A program made the position numbers and the translations under genes. The notes below the pieces were generated by a model. The model had not been told where the DNA came from. It did no database searches and saw only the letters and a program-made list of their open reading frames with translations. Source: Plasmodiophora brassicae (lineage: Eukaryota > Endomyxa: Phytomyxea > Phytomyxea > Plasmodiophorida). Taken from it: a stretch of 64,000 bases of DNA. Below are positions 54,024 through 64,000 of the stretch, one piece after another. The stretch lies in the NCBI GenBank assembly GCA_036867785.1, contig CP145418.1, positions 992,001-1,056,000 of the forward strand. The letters are read 5' to 3'. How positions within the stretch are numbered: position 1 is the first letter of the stretch; every line of letters starts with the position of its first letter.

Positions 54024-54284
54024 CGTCGGGCCCGACGGCTGATAACCCCCCCCCCCCCCCCCCCCCCCCCCGAATCGTCGTACTTCACTAAAACAAAACT
54101 GCCCGTTGCCGTGATTTCTTCGCCCAGCGCAGCATGACACGTGCGGCGGCGCCCGCATCAGTGGACCAAAATAGACGGGGGACAGAGTGGTGATGATGGC
54201 TGCACCTCCGTTACCACCGTACACTACTGCCACGTGGCGCAACCACGTCTGACAGTAGGTGGCAGCAGGAGACGTGGTTGTACA
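54024..54284. promoter_or_regulatory. Divergent promoter interval DGAT2 / IFT81
   Basis: The 261 bp between the two start codons contain the 26-nt C tract. No other motif is evident. Confidence 0.3.
54046..54071. repeat. Poly(C)/poly(G) homopolymer, 26 nt
   Basis: An uninterrupted run of 26 C on the plus strand, read as G26 in the DGAT2 leader or core promoter. Compare the C24 run at 1264-1287, which has the same orientation relative to its gene. Confidence 0.9.
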
Positions 54285-56747
54285 ATGGAGGAACTGCGCC
54301 TCATTGTCGATGAGCTGAACAAGGCGCCGTTCTCGAAGGGGTTGACGCTGGTGACGCTCGATGAGAAGGCGCCGGCAGAGCTGCTGCAGATCGTCGTCGA
54401 CGTCCTGGCCGAAATGGACCCGAACCAGAAGAAGGACGTCAGGCACTCCGACAGGGACGACGTCGTGTACGCGATCGTTGATTTCGTCACGATGCTCAAC
54501 TATAAACCGGCGCTGGATAACAAGGCTGCGCTGCACCAGCAGTTTCTGAACGGTTGGCCTCTTAACGCGTTCACTTCCAGGTCTGACATTGCCCCCGCGA
54601 TGAGCAGGTGACCGCAGCACAGTACACGCATTGCTGCATTGGCTTCTTCGACCACAGGCAATGCCCGAATTCAAGACGAGGGCCTACCTGGCCCGGTTCC
54701 TGCGCCGCCTGGAGATTCCACAGCAGTTCTTCACGAATGACCCCAACGACCCGCTGCAGACGCTCAGCAAAGTCGGGATACGTTGTCGCATCTGCGAGCA
54801 TGTTCCAATGACCCCCCACTGCAGGAACTTCGCGCGCTCCAAGACCAGTTCATCAATGTGCACCGTCAGGTGTCCAAATTGCCTCCGGCTGGGGCATCGA
54901 CGGTGGCGTCGACGGCAACACGATCGGGGACGGCGCCTATGACGACGGCAGCGCTGACGAAAGCGATCGAGCAGATGGAGTCGGAGAAGGTCAAACTCGA
55001 GGCTAGCCTGGCCCGCATCCAGACCAAGATCGGCAGCGAGGCACAGTACCAGAACGTGGACTTCAAGGGCGTCTTCGAAGCGACAAGCCAGCTCCGCAAA
55101 CTCCAGGAGCAGCAGTCGCAGCTTCAGCGAAGGTTCGTTTGGCACACGACTAATCTGCAGTGACTAACAGTGCTTTCCGAAGCCTGCAGGAGCAGACGCA
55201 GCTGCTCAATCAGGCCCAGGTCAAGTACGACATGACGCATCGCAGGTGGCGCGACATGCACGAGAGGGAGTCGGCCGGGAAGGCGGTCGGCCCCGCCGAC
55301 ATCATCGAGCGTCTGAAAAGCGAGAACGATGGCATGGTGCTACGCCGGAACAAGGTCCTGTTCGAGGTCGGCGAGCAGCAGAAGAAGCTGAAGGACCTGG
55401 AGCGGGTCCTCAGCACGGAGCGATACACCGAAGATCACGTGGTCGCCATTGAGAACGAGCTGCGCGACGTTCGTCGCGAAATCGACCTGTTGAAGGTCAC
55501 CAAGGAGAACATATTCCAGAAGACCGATGACCAGCTACGCGTGTTCCGCAACCAGGCCACTGCCGTGGAGAACAGACGCAAAGCGATCGTCGCAGAGGTG
55601 ACGACGCTGCGTATTTCCCAAGATGTTACCTCCACCGACTAATCAAACTGGCAGGTGGCTGAGACGGAGAAGGAGGCGGTCGAGTTGCAGCGCGAAGTTC
55701 ACGACCTGGACGCTCAGCTGGGTATACAGGGCAACCGACCCCGAACGCAAGCCGATATCAAGAAGTACGTCTTTCGAAGGAATATCAAGAGGTGTTTGCC
55801 GATGTAAACGACGTACTGTAGGTACATGGCAGAACTCCAAGCAAAGACGACGACATACAAGACGCTAAAGCACAGGTTGCAGGAGGGCCGGACCGAGCTC
55901 GGCGTCCTGGTGCGAACCGAAGAGATCCTTCGTAGCCGGGACGACAACCTGTCGGACCTGATTCAGAACCTGGAGGCCGAGAAAGGTATTGCCGGGTACG
56001 AATTAACACAGGGTCGCATCGAGCAGGTGTCCCTCGCCAAGAGCGACATCGATGCCGACAAGGGTGCGACGCTGGAGACCATGTCCCAGGTCGTCAATCA
56101 GCTCATGGCCGAGATTAAGAATAAGAAACACGAACTGGCGCCGATGATCCAGGTGCGGTTACGTCACCTAAAACGGTATCCACGCACAGCGCTAATACCG
56201 GTGGGATTAGGATTTGAAAGAAAGGCGAGGCGCGTTCCAGGAGGTGGAGACAGCTTACATGGAGAAGAAACGCGTCTGGGACAACGTCGCCGTCGGGCTG
56301 GAGAACGACAGGTCGAAGCTGGAGTACGAACTGGATGACAATTCCACCGGGTTCTCCAGGGAAGAATCGCAGTTCCACCTGCTGAATAGCCTGATCCTGA
56401 TCGAGGAGAGCAAACTGGCGCGTTTGACCCGGGAGAAGGCAATGCTGAAGGATGGGAAAGAGGGCGTCCTGTTGGGCAAGTTTTCGAGCTACAAGCACAT
56501 GCTGGAATGTGGCATTCGGGATCGCGAGCAGCAGTCGAGGAACCTTCGCAAGCAGCAGAAGGACATGCAGACGGACCACGGCGACAACGTCCGGCAGCGG
56601 CAGTCGTTCGCCATCCTGCGCGCCTTGCTGCACGCCAAACTGCAAGCCTGGCAGGCGGCGCCCGAGGAGCGCACCGAGCACAACTTCCTCAAGATCCAGC
56701 AGAGCGACCAGGCTCCACCTGGCACGCCGGTCCACCCTACCGCATAA
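54285..56747 (+). CDS. IFT81: Intraflagellar transport protein 81
   Basis: A multi-exon gene. Exon 1 gives the IFT81 calponin-homology-like domain that binds tubulin (LIVDELNKAPFSKGLTLVTL then LLQIVVDVLAEMDP). A 70-nt intron (54553-54622) joins to HALLHWLLRPQAMPEFKTRA, then YLARFLRRLEIP, exactly as in the family. Coiled coils follow (ALTKAIEQMESEKVKLEASL; RRKIxxxLKVTKEN) and the diagnostic GIAGYELTQGRIEQVSLAKS, then MSQVVNQLMAEIKNKK. The end is KIQQSDQAPPGTP. IFT81 pairs with IFT74 in the IFT-B core to carry tubulin into growing flagella. It is strong evidence for a flagellated stage. Some internal exon joints (near 55150-55180, 55640-55830 and 56150-56215) were inferred only from frame changes. 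Confidence 0.92.
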
Positions 56748-56882
56748 GCATTGAAATGTGCGGTTCATTCATCCCCCTCCCCACCCCTCCCCATCCAATC
56801 AGTGTTTGGGGGGCCCACGGGCCACTGCGCAACTTTTGTCGGCGCCTGTGGCGTCCATGACAGAAATAGGTCGTAGCTGGAG

Positions 56883-58177
56883 ATGGCTCCGAGTGTCGAC
56901 GGTGTCGATGATGTCGCGCTGCGCATGCAGATCGAGGAAGCGCAGCGCCTGTTGTTGACGTCGCCGGACGAGGACGTGCGTCTGTCGGCGCAGATGGTCC
57001 TGGAAGAGTGCCTGGCCATCCGTGAGCAGGCGCGCCTGCTCGCCGTCCATGCCGACCATCGATACGCCGAGCGGCTCGCTGCGAAATTCGACGAGTTGTC
57101 CGACAGCGACGACAATGAAACGCTGGATGATGAACCCGGGCGGGATGGATCGCCCTGTGCGGATTGCCTGATCTGTCTGGAACCGTGCCTGTCGGCGTTC
57201 CCAATGGAATGTGACCACATCTTCTGCATGGTGTGCGCCCGACGATACTGCTTGGTCGCATTGGAGGAAGCTGCGACGAAGATCCCGCTGCTGTGCCCCA
57301 TGCCGCAATGCGCTAAAGTCATATCGCCAGAGCATACGTCGCAAGTTGCTCTCCTCGATAATTCGTCGCAAGAAAAATTTGAAAGGTCACTGAGAACCTC
57401 TGCTATGGATTGGTTTACCATCTCATTCCCATTGCAGATTCGTCATCATGGCCGCCATGGTTGATCGCGAAACCGTGTTTTGTGTCAACGCCCGATGCGG
57501 TGCCGTGTTCGAAGTTCGAAGCGATGCGACAGGTTCGTCGCTGTTTCCTCTGCCGGGGCAGACGGTTCACGCCAACCAACAGGTCGATTGCAGTGCCCAC
57601 ATTGCCAGTCCCCGTTCTGTGTGTCGTGTCGTCGGGCTTGGCATGGTGGACAGACGTGCCTGGAAGCATCGCAGACTGCTGAAGACAAGGCCGTTGAAGT
57701 CCTGGCGCAGCAGCAGCAGGTACACGACGCGTGGTAGCGGCCAGGTCGATTTGTCTAAATTGTGAACGTGGACAGTGGCAGCATTGTCCTCAGTGTAATC
57801 GTCTGATCTCGAAGATCGAGGGGTGCAACCATATCACCTGCGTCTGCAAGTATGAATTCTGTTACATCTGTCGAGCGAGGTGGACGCGTGAACGATGCAC
57901 AGCCGGATGTGTATTGTTCGACCCGCAAGACGAGAACGCGGACGATGCACGATCATTCGGGACAATCGCGCTGGTCCTGTCTGGCGGGCGGTGGGGCTTC
58001 CTCACTCCGACAGGCGGCGAAGCTCTGTGGATGCGGCGTATCTTCTTCCATGTGTCCAATTTCAGGAGGCGCATCCAGCCATGTTCCCTGTACCGAGGCC
58101 AACCCGTTTCGTTCATCCTCGGCCCAGCTCGTGCACGTGGGCTGCCCCAGCAGGCACTCGAAATCGACTTGTTATGA
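56883..58177 (+). CDS. RBR-type (RING1-IBR-RING2) E3 ubiquitin ligase
   Basis: Verified joins: exon 1 56883-57385, intron 57386-57437 (52 nt), then two more short introns. RING1 is CLICLEPCLSAF, CDHIFCMVC, CPMPQC. The IBR is CVNARCGAVFEV with CPHCQSPFCVSC and GGQTC. RING2 is CPQCNRLISKIEGCNHITC followed by CKYEFCYIC; the Cys of HITC is the expected thioester-forming catalytic residue. An N-terminal helical region with Leu-rich repeats precedes RING1. RBR ligases receive ubiquitin from E2 onto this Cys before passing it to substrate. After RING2 the frame runs to 58177, but unseen introns may change the last 80 residues; no clear membrane segment is present. Confidence 0.85.
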
Positions 58178-58320
58178 ATGGACACGGCCCGCCACAGGAT
58201 GAGCCTCCATTCTCCAACCATTCTATCCCTGGTGTGCGCCTGGAACGATAGACGATCCTGGTATTACTCTTCCTCGCAGACGTGGACAGCGTTGGTTAGT
58301 AACGTAGTCTGGGCCTTCAA

Positions 58321-59318
58321 ATGTCGCGTTGGCGGCTCCTATCACGACCCGCAGTCGTGCTAGTGTCTGTTGCATCTGCGGCCAGATGAACATCTCAGTG
58401 GAACGCTGTCCATAAGTTTGCTGGGTAGCCGAGGGCCACGAGCGCTAGTCCCGTCAGCATCTAGTGAATCGGCGAGGCCACCGGACCTTCCAATAGTGGA
58501 CATCTGCATGGGAATGGCGACGAACATGCCTCGCGATAATCTCGTCCCGTTCTTGTCGTCGTTCCGGCGAGCAGCGGGGCCTACGCCTCGGATCGTTTTC
58601 TTCATCGATGAGTCCCCGGTGCCGTCAATGTCACGCATCACCACCTCCGTACGATGTCGAGCTGAGCACGTTCGATCTCGTGTCGCTGAACGCCTCCGTC
58701 AAGAACCGTACCAATTACCTGTGGTTCGTGATCCGCCAGTGGCTGTCGGAACAACGAAGACAGGTTTGATTCACGCTCTCGTATCATCATAATCGGTGTT
58801 CGCGATTCGGCCTTCCAAAGGAACCCCTTTGACATAATTGGCACCCGGAACGGGCTGCTCGCGACACTAGAGGGTTCCGGGTCCATCAGGGAGGTAAGCG
58901 GAAATAGATGCTGCCCGTTTCTGGGTCAGTCACGTTGACTTCCATGTAGATCTTCTATACCAAGTTGTGGGTCAATGACTGTTACGGGCCGGAAATGGTT
59001 CAAGCCATCGAATGGCATCGTGCTCCGTGGTCACGCTATGCCGAACTGATGACGGCATGGCTCAGCCTTTGTGCTGTCGAGCACGGCGGCACGGATCAGG
59101 GGACCCATAACTCCTTGATCTGGACGAACAAAATCCCCGACCCGCACCTGGTCGATCCGCGCGACGGTGACGTTGCCTATGACATGGCTGAAGCTGGCTC
59201 CACAATAATTGTCAACGGCGTCGTTGTCACCGTCCGGCACCAGCAGAGAAAGCGTTTCGCCATTGTCCATCAGATAGGAGACAGGATCTTGCCAGACTGT
59301 TCTCTAGCACGCTGTTAG
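58321..59318 (+). CDS. Glycosyltransferase-like protein with DQGTHN motif
   Basis: A multi-exon gene; some joints are unresolved. The start MSRWRLLSRPA may form a signal or anchor if the following bases are exonic. Conserved-looking blocks are LPIVDICMGMATNMPRDNLV, PRIVFFIDES, STFDLVSLNASVKNRTNYLW, IIIIGVRDSAFQRNPFDIIG, TKLWVNDCYGPEMV and GGTDQGTHNSLIW. The ordered blocks and the DQGxHN motif are typical of a eukaryotic nucleotide-sugar transferase-like group in oomycetes, plants and plasmodiophorids. An intron (about 58898-58948) is supported by GTAAGC and TGTAG ends. The substrate is unknown; a Golgi or secreted location is inferred. Alternatives: another nucleotide-diphospho-sugar-fold enzyme. 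Confidence 0.5.
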
Positions 59319-59480
59319 AATGATACACACCCATGATTTGAAGAAGGCGACTCTGTCCGGGTCTGCGTCGTCACTCGTCGGTTCGGTGTTTGAGCACCGA
59401 GCACGGGTCATTCTGCGCAGAGTGGAAACTGCGGCACCGCGGATTGTGGCCCTGCTGCCACCTCATATTTCTGTCAGGCC

Positions 59481-61838
59481 ATGGCGGACGTCAGTCACCG
59501 CATGCTGGTTCTCAGCGGCGCTTTGGTCGTTTCCCTGTCAGCGTGCCTCGGTTCCGGTCACGATACGACGCTCGAGATGCTCGTGTTGATAGCCCCGACC
59601 CTGGCTGACAGCGAGTTGCTGGAATTGTCGGGATGCGGAAGCGACGTGGGTAATGCAGCGTCGAAAATCCTCGACGCCCGATACCAGTGGCGGTCCCTGT
59701 TCAAACCGGGAACCACAGCCGACCATGTCCGCCAGTTCTTTGTTAACGAGCATGTCTTCTACCAACAGGTCAACGATCGTTGGGCTGGCACGCAAACGGT
59801 TTCATTACGGGACCAGATCATGTTCCTGGACCGACTTGCCGGCGACGTTGATGTCGAGCTGGACGAATTCGTATCGCGTTGGGAGCGCGCTGTTTTCCAA
59901 TGGAAACTGCCAGGTGGCCTCGCCCTGGGGACACTCATCAGACACTGTGCCGGTGCCATTCGCGACCATGATGACGACCTGCATTTCCAATTCTTGACGG
60001 CCCTGGAATCATTGCTGAGACGCGGCGCCGCATTCTCTGTTCGAGGTTATACCGGCAGGGAAGCGGCAGACTTTCTCCCATTTGCCGCCCCTGAATACGT
60101 CGCCGCCTTGGAAATATCGCCAGTGATTGGTTCGTTGAGGATGCACGACGTGGGGGATGACGATATCGTCGCCGTCCAACGAATCATCGACGGGACTGAA
60201 GGCCACATGAGTCGATATGACAACTGGAACGAGCATAACCTCATGGTAGCTGTTGAACACGGGTGGGATGTCAACGGCAAGCATCCGTTATTGATTGGGT
60301 TAACCTGGTTCGATCTTTTCATAACGAAAGCTCAGAAGAGGTCCAGTGGTGACGCATTGCACGCGATTTTGAATGGCATCGATTTCGGCCTCGATGTCGA
60401 ACGCATCGTGGCGGAGCGTACTGAGAAACTCGTAAGGGAGGACGATGCTGATGGAGAAACCCTGGAGTGGCAGTTTGAAAAGCTTCTGGATAAGATCTTG
60501 CCTCTGGCCGCCGATCCGACGGAAACGTTCGTGAACCTATGGGGTAAATACTACCACACGCTGACCGCGCCGAACCGGTTCATCGACCATATCGTCGTAT
60601 GCTCTCAGCAGATTGCACAGACACCCTTGTTTGTGTCGTCGTGGGCGCATGACATCGCAGTCCGCCTGCTTCGGCTTCAGATGCCGGTCAGCTGCCTAGA
60701 CCACATCGTTAGGCTGATTGAGCCGGGGACACCCCTTATCAGCGGCGTCGGGTCCACAATCCTTCGCGATTACGACCTGTGTGATCATCGGCACCCTCTT
60801 TCGGACCTTCATGCGTTCGCTGGCACGGCTCACATCAGTATCGTACGCACCGCGTTGCAGAGCGCTGACCCAGTCACGAAACGAACGATCCTCCACCAGC
60901 ACTGCATGAGCATTGCTGTGCTCGAATGGATTCAAGATCGAGCCGACCCCCAATGGTTCTTGTCGACGTTGTTGTCTCGTACACCGCCCTGCCTTGATTA
61001 CTGGCTCTTCACGAAAAGCGGCTCCTTGCGCTACGACAACGATGTGCTTGGTCTTATTCACTCTTTCAGGGCGGCGACAGGATTGAAGTCTACGCCGTTG
61101 CATGTCATTGTTGCTAACCATTGTTCAAGCCGTAGCCAGACCTACCTACATACGTCGAAGCGCGTCATGCGGCATCTGTATACTCTTCATGGGCCAGCAA
61201 TCAACGCGGTTGACGAACTCACACAGGTCTGGGTCGATGATCATCTATCGCTCCCGGGCCTGGCTTTCGCGCTGCTTTGTCGCCTAGTAATGGCGCCGCA
61301 GTTCACTGAACCGTATCGCCTTATCAGTACCCGCATCTTTGCTGCCAACAACGGTGCCTACCTGCTGGAGCTATGCGAGGTTCATCAGTGGACGCCACTT
61401 CACTTCGCAGTGGCCATCCCTAGTCTGCACGCGTATGTCCTCGATATTCTCGAGGCGGCTCGCCAGACTGGTAATCTCGATACGGTCCTGTTTGCGACGG
61501 ATAACGTTGGGCGCACGTTCCTGCACGTTGCCGCCGAGAGGTGGACGGATTGCCAGGCCCATCCCGATTATAATGGTGCGGCCAAGGCGTTCAAGTATGT
61601 GATTCGAGTCATCGTGCAGCACCTGGTGAGGCTGGCAGCGGCGCCAGTTAACGTTTTCGGTCTTATCACTGGTCGTGACGCCGTCGACGGTACCGGCTGG
61701 AGCGTTCTACAGAGGATTCGGGTGGCGTTGGATGCAGATCGGCGGGAGACGAAGCATCCCGACTACGACACCGCCTTCCTGCAGGAATTGGTACAAACTG
61801 TCTTCCGTATAACGCATTCATCTGGTGGAACGTGGTGA
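59481..61838 (+). CDS. Large secreted protein with weak ankyrin-like repeats, copy A
   Basis: An intronless gene of 785 residues. The N-terminus (SHRMLVLSGALVVSLSACLG) is a signal peptide. An all-helical region follows (SELLELSGCGSDVGNAASKI; FKPGTTADHVRQFFVNEHVF; LRDQIMFLDRLAGDVDVELD). The C-terminal third has ankyrin-like units (TPLHFAVAIPSLHAYVLDIL; GRTFLHVAAERW). The next gene is a close tandem duplicate. No named family is recognised; the combination of signal peptide, lack of introns and tandem duplication fits an effector-type family. Ankyrin assignment rests on two or three units only. A transmembrane segment is not obvious, so it is probably soluble and secreted. Confidence 0.75.
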   Translation: MADVSHRMLVLSGALVVSLSACLGSGHDTTLEMLVLIAPTLADSELLELSGCGSDVGNAASKILDARYQWRSLFKPGTTADHVRQFFVNEHVFYQQVNDRWAGTQTVSLRDQIMFLDRLAGDVDVELDEFVSRWERAVFQWKLPGGLALGTLIRHCAGAIRDHDDDLHFQFLTALESLLRRGAAFSVRGYTGREAADFLPFAAPEYVAALEISPVIGSLRMHDVGDDDIVAVQRIIDGTEGHMSRYDNWNEHNLMVAVEHGWDVNGKHPLLIGLTWFDLFITKAQKRSSGDALHAILNGIDFGLDVERIVAERTEKLVREDDADGETLEWQFEKLLDKILPLAADPTETFVNLWGKYYHTLTAPNRFIDHIVVCSQQIAQTPLFVSSWAHDIAVRLLRLQMPVSCLDHIVRLIEPGTPLISGVGSTILRDYDLCDHRHPLSDLHAFAGTAHISIVRTALQSADPVTKRTILHQHCMSIAVLEWIQDRADPQWFLSTLLSRTPPCLDYWLFTKSGSLRYDNDVLGLIHSFRAATGLKSTPLHVIVANHCSSRSQTYLHTSKRVMRHLYTLHGPAINAVDELTQVWVDDHLSLPGLAFALLCRLVMAPQFTEPYRLISTRIFAANNGAYLLELCEVHQWTPLHFAVAIPSLHAYVLDILEAARQTGNLDTVLFATDNVGRTFLHVAAERWTDCQAHPDYNGAAKAFKYVIRVIVQHLVRLAAAPVNVFGLITGRDAVDGTGWSVLQRIRVALDADRRETKHPDYDTAFLQELVQTVFRITHSSGGTW

Positions 61839-62249
61839 TCGCAGCAATCGAGGGCGGTGACAGCATGTGAGACTCTCTTCCCTAAACGATTATCCATAAA
61901 GTACGAGTTTGCGGTAAGCACTAACGGGGGATCCCGTCGCCGACTTGTCGCCCGAAGATAAAACTAACAACCCAGGTATGCGCTTTCGTCAGGAGCCCAA
62001 TGCATCTCTGTTTTACCAGTTCGGCTAAGATTTTTTCCAGCAAAGCACCTGCAGTGGTGAATGTTTGCTATCAGCAAACAAATGTTGCTATGGGAACAGG
62101 GACCCAGCCGGGAATCGATCATCGCCACATGGGCGTATCACTAACGCGCACGTCGTTCACCTGACGAGGTGTCCTTGCAGCTCCACTTGCGGAGCAGGAA
62201 ACTGCGCACGGCATCGCGCATTGCTATCATTCTGTGAAGCTGCGAAGCA
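61839..62249. other. Spacer between tandem secreted paralogs
   Basis: About 410 bp with no supported coding sequence. It should carry the end of copy A and the promoter of copy B. No repeat or RNA gene was recognised. Confidence 0.45.
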
Positions 62250-64000
62250 ATGGGGAACGCTGGTCTCCGGATACTGATACTGACCGCAACACTCGTCTCG
62301 CTGTCGCTGTGCGGTGAACATGACGAACAGGATCCGGTCCATGATCAGGCGTTCTTGAAGAATGTCCCATTCATGGACGACAGTGATTTGCTGCGGCTAG
62401 CATGCGACCCGAACGCAGTCTGGGAGGTTGTTAACACTGCACGCCAGCTTCTGCACGACCGTCAGCAATGGCGCGCCATGTTCAAGCCGGGAAGCACGTC
62501 GGACACCGTTCGCCAGTTTTTCTTGGCCGAGCACGTCCTCTGCCGCGATAGCGGTTTGAACGATTGTTGGGCGGCAAGTGTCTTTGCTGGAAGGCCGCAG
62601 ATTTATTTGCGAGATCAGATCATGTTTCTGGATCGGCTGGCCAGTGTCCCGAATGTGGAACCTTGTGATTTCGTGTCCTATTGGCAACGCGCAGTGTTCC
62701 GATGGAAACTGCCAGGGAGCCTCGCTTTGGGGACCCTCATCCGACATTATGCCATCGTAGTGCATCATCATGATGACCGACGCCGCTTCCGAATCCTGAC
62801 AGCCCTGAAACGGTTGCTGGAAGGCGGCGCGACGTTGTCCCGTCGAGGTGATTGGGGTCTTCAAACCCCCGTTACTGTGCCACCACCATTGGTTTCCGAA
62901 CCCGTGTCTACCGAGATATCACCACTGCTCGAATTGCTGCGGGTGCACAAGGTGGAAGATGACGACATCACTATTGTTAGACGGATTATCGACAAGACCG
63001 ACGGGCTCTTGGCGCGGTGCGACAACTGGGACGAGCACGGTCTGTTGATGGCTGTTGAGCGCGGGTTCGACCTTAACGGGGACGACCCGGAGACGGGCCT
63101 CAAATGGTTCGACATGCAGATGCAGAACCTTGGGACTGCAATCGAACCGATACGGTTATCCACGATTTCGATGAGCATTGGTTTCGGCCTCGACGTCGAA
63201 CGTGCCATGGCGGAGCGTACCGAGAGGCTCGTGCGTCAATCTGGTGCCAGCAATGAACCCCTGCTGGTTCTGCTCGAGACGCTCCTGATCAACGTCATGC
63301 TGGTGGCTGCTGACCCGACGGAGGCGTTCGTGAACCTATGGGGCAAATACTTCCACATGATTGCCGTACCGTCACCAGTCTTCGACCATGTCATCGTTCG
63401 CGAACAAGCGCTGGCACCTGAACGCTTCGCCGTGACATCGTGGGCGCATGACGTCGCCGTACGTCTGCTTCGACTTCAGCTGCCGATCGGGCATCTCTCT
63501 GACGTTCGTCGGCTGATGGACGCGGACACCACGCTCCTCAGCGGCATTGGGTCCAGTATTCTACTCGACTACGACCTGTGCGCGCATCCCAACCCGCTGA
63601 TTGACCTCAACGATATCGTCGGCTCTGTGCACCTCAACATCGTGCGCCACGCGCTACAGAGGGATGACCCGATTTCGGGTCGCACGATTCTGCACAAGTA
63701 CTGCATGAGCGCTGCCGTGCTGGAATGGGTTCGACAGCGTGCCGACCCGCACTGGTTCGTTGCAGCGCTGAGAACGCGTACGACGTCAATGGAGTCGTGC
63801 TTGGATTACTGGCTCTTTGAGAAGGACGGTTCTCTACTGCACGATAACCATGTGATTGTCCGCCTTCGTGGTTACAGGAGATTAGCCGATCTCGAGGCGG
63901 AACCGTTAAGTGTCGTTGTTGCTGAACAATGTTCGAGCCGCACCCAGACGTATCTGCACCTGTCGGACCGCATCTCACGAGCCATATACCTGTTTGATGG
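62250..64000 (+). CDS. Large secreted protein, copy B (3' end beyond window)
   Basis: An ATG at 62250 opens a frame with no stop to the window end (583 codons). The signal peptide is GLRILILTATLVSLSLCGEH. From residue about 45 it aligns with copy A in order: DDSDLLRLACDP, MFKPGSTSDTVRQFFLAEHV, LRDQIMFLDRLAS, RWKLPGSLALGTLIRH, DPTEAFVNLWGKYFHM, SWAHDVAVRLLRLQLP, GRTILHKYCMSAAVLEWVRQ and CLDYWLF. By eye roughly half to two thirds of residues are shared. It is intronless in the visible part. The ankyrin-like C-terminal third seen in copy A would lie beyond the edge. Confidence 0.78.
   Translation, partial: MGNAGLRILILTATLVSLSLCGEHDEQDPVHDQAFLKNVPFMDDSDLLRLACDPNAVWEVVNTARQLLHDRQQWRAMFKPGSTSDTVRQFFLAEHVLCRDSGLNDCWAASVFAGRPQIYLRDQIMFLDRLASVPNVEPCDFVSYWQRAVFRWKLPGSLALGTLIRHYAIVVHHHDDRRRFRILTALKRLLEGGATLSRRGDWGLQTPVTVPPPLVSEPVSTEISPLLELLRVHKVEDDDITIVRRIIDKTDGLLARCDNWDEHGLLMAVERGFDLNGDDPETGLKWFDMQMQNLGTAIEPIRLSTISMSIGFGLDVERAMAERTERLVRQSGASNEPLLVLLETLLINVMLVAADPTEAFVNLWGKYFHMIAVPSPVFDHVIVREQALAPERFAVTSWAHDVAVRLLRLQLPIGHLSDVRRLMDADTTLLSGIGSSILLDYDLCAHPNPLIDLNDIVGSVHLNIVRHALQRDDPISGRTILHKYCMSAAVLEWVRQRADPHWFVAALRTRTTSMESCLDYWLFEKDGSLLHDNHVIVRLRGYRRLADLEAEPLSVVVAEQCSSRTQTYLHLSDRISRAIYLFD

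Noticed and set aside
1-64000. tRNA, rRNA, CRISPR, retroelement or virus-derived sequence
   Set aside because: No cloverleaf-like box pairs, ribosomal stretches, regular spacer arrays, reverse-transcriptase or capsid-type motifs were recognised by eye on either strand; a dedicated search could still find diverged examples.

Overview
Organism and style. This is nuclear DNA from a gene-dense, GC-rich unicellular eukaryote. Genes sit on both strands with 30-600 bp between them. Most are cut by short introns, about 47-75 nt, almost all GT-AG, often with a CTGAC/CTAAC-like branch site 10-20 nt before the AG. Housekeeping genes recognised by protein similarity include RagA, HPRT, Tim10, WDR7, REV7, EED, DGAT2, an RBR E3 ligase, augmin subunit 5, cGMP-dependent kinase, and flagellar genes (IFT81, a lebercilin-like protein, a p25-alpha/TPPP protein). 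The organism therefore has a flagellated stage. Several gene products carry signal peptides joined to host-manipulation-type modules: BTB/SKP1 plus ankyrin, C2H2 zinc fingers plus nuclear localisation signals, small cysteine-rich proteins, and a hevein chitin-binding domain. Together this points to a biotrophic parasitic protist. My best guess is a plasmodiophorid (Phytomyxea, Rhizaria), inferred from gene content and not from any search.

Layout. 1-5.1 kb: two minus-strand paralogous secreted NHL-repeat proteins; the complete one adds CUB-like domains, a hevein domain and a GPI-type tail. 5.6-11.6 kb: a plus-strand tandem array of three intact secreted C2H2 zinc-finger genes and one decayed copy. 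11.8-24.8 kb: lebercilin-like gene, WDR7, a broken and an intact 7TM-RGS gene, an unidentified WD40 gene, a small secreted protein and RagA. 25.6-30 kb: an unknown gene, a secreted BTB-ankyrin gene, a near-perfect 128-bp inverted repeat, and a secreted 8-cysteine protein. 30-37.3 kb: a giant NT-C2 coiled-coil protein, augmin subunit 5 (HAUS5) and HPRT. 37.4-43.8 kb: a large TmcB-like membrane/PAS protein. 44-49.4 kb: a CaaL-box protein, an RRM protein, REV7, Tim10, EED and a short p25-alpha protein. 49.5-59.3 kb: PKG, DGAT2, IFT81, an RBR ligase and a glycosyltransferase-like gene. 59.4-64 kb: two tandem secreted, weakly ankyrin-like proteins, the second cut by the window end.

How the parts fit. 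Three functional themes recur. Flagellum and microtubule: IFT81, lebercilin-like, p25-alpha, augmin. Signalling and lysosome: PKG, 7TM-RGS, RagA, WDR7. Secreted or surface proteins that plausibly face the host: the NHL-CUB-hevein pair, the zinc-finger array, BTB-ankyrin, the small secreted proteins and the terminal tandem pair. The zinc-finger array is the most unusual item: each intact copy combines a predicted signal peptide, a basic nuclear-targeting stretch and two C-terminal zinc fingers.

Limits. Exon boundaries were worked out by hand from reading-frame continuity and family similarity. Those listed with coordinates were checked base by base. For WDR7, the WD40 gene, the TmcB-like gene, REV7, the unknown gene at 25.6 kb and the glycosyltransferase-like gene, some exons remain approximate. 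No tRNA, rRNA, CRISPR array or autonomous transposon was found by eye.
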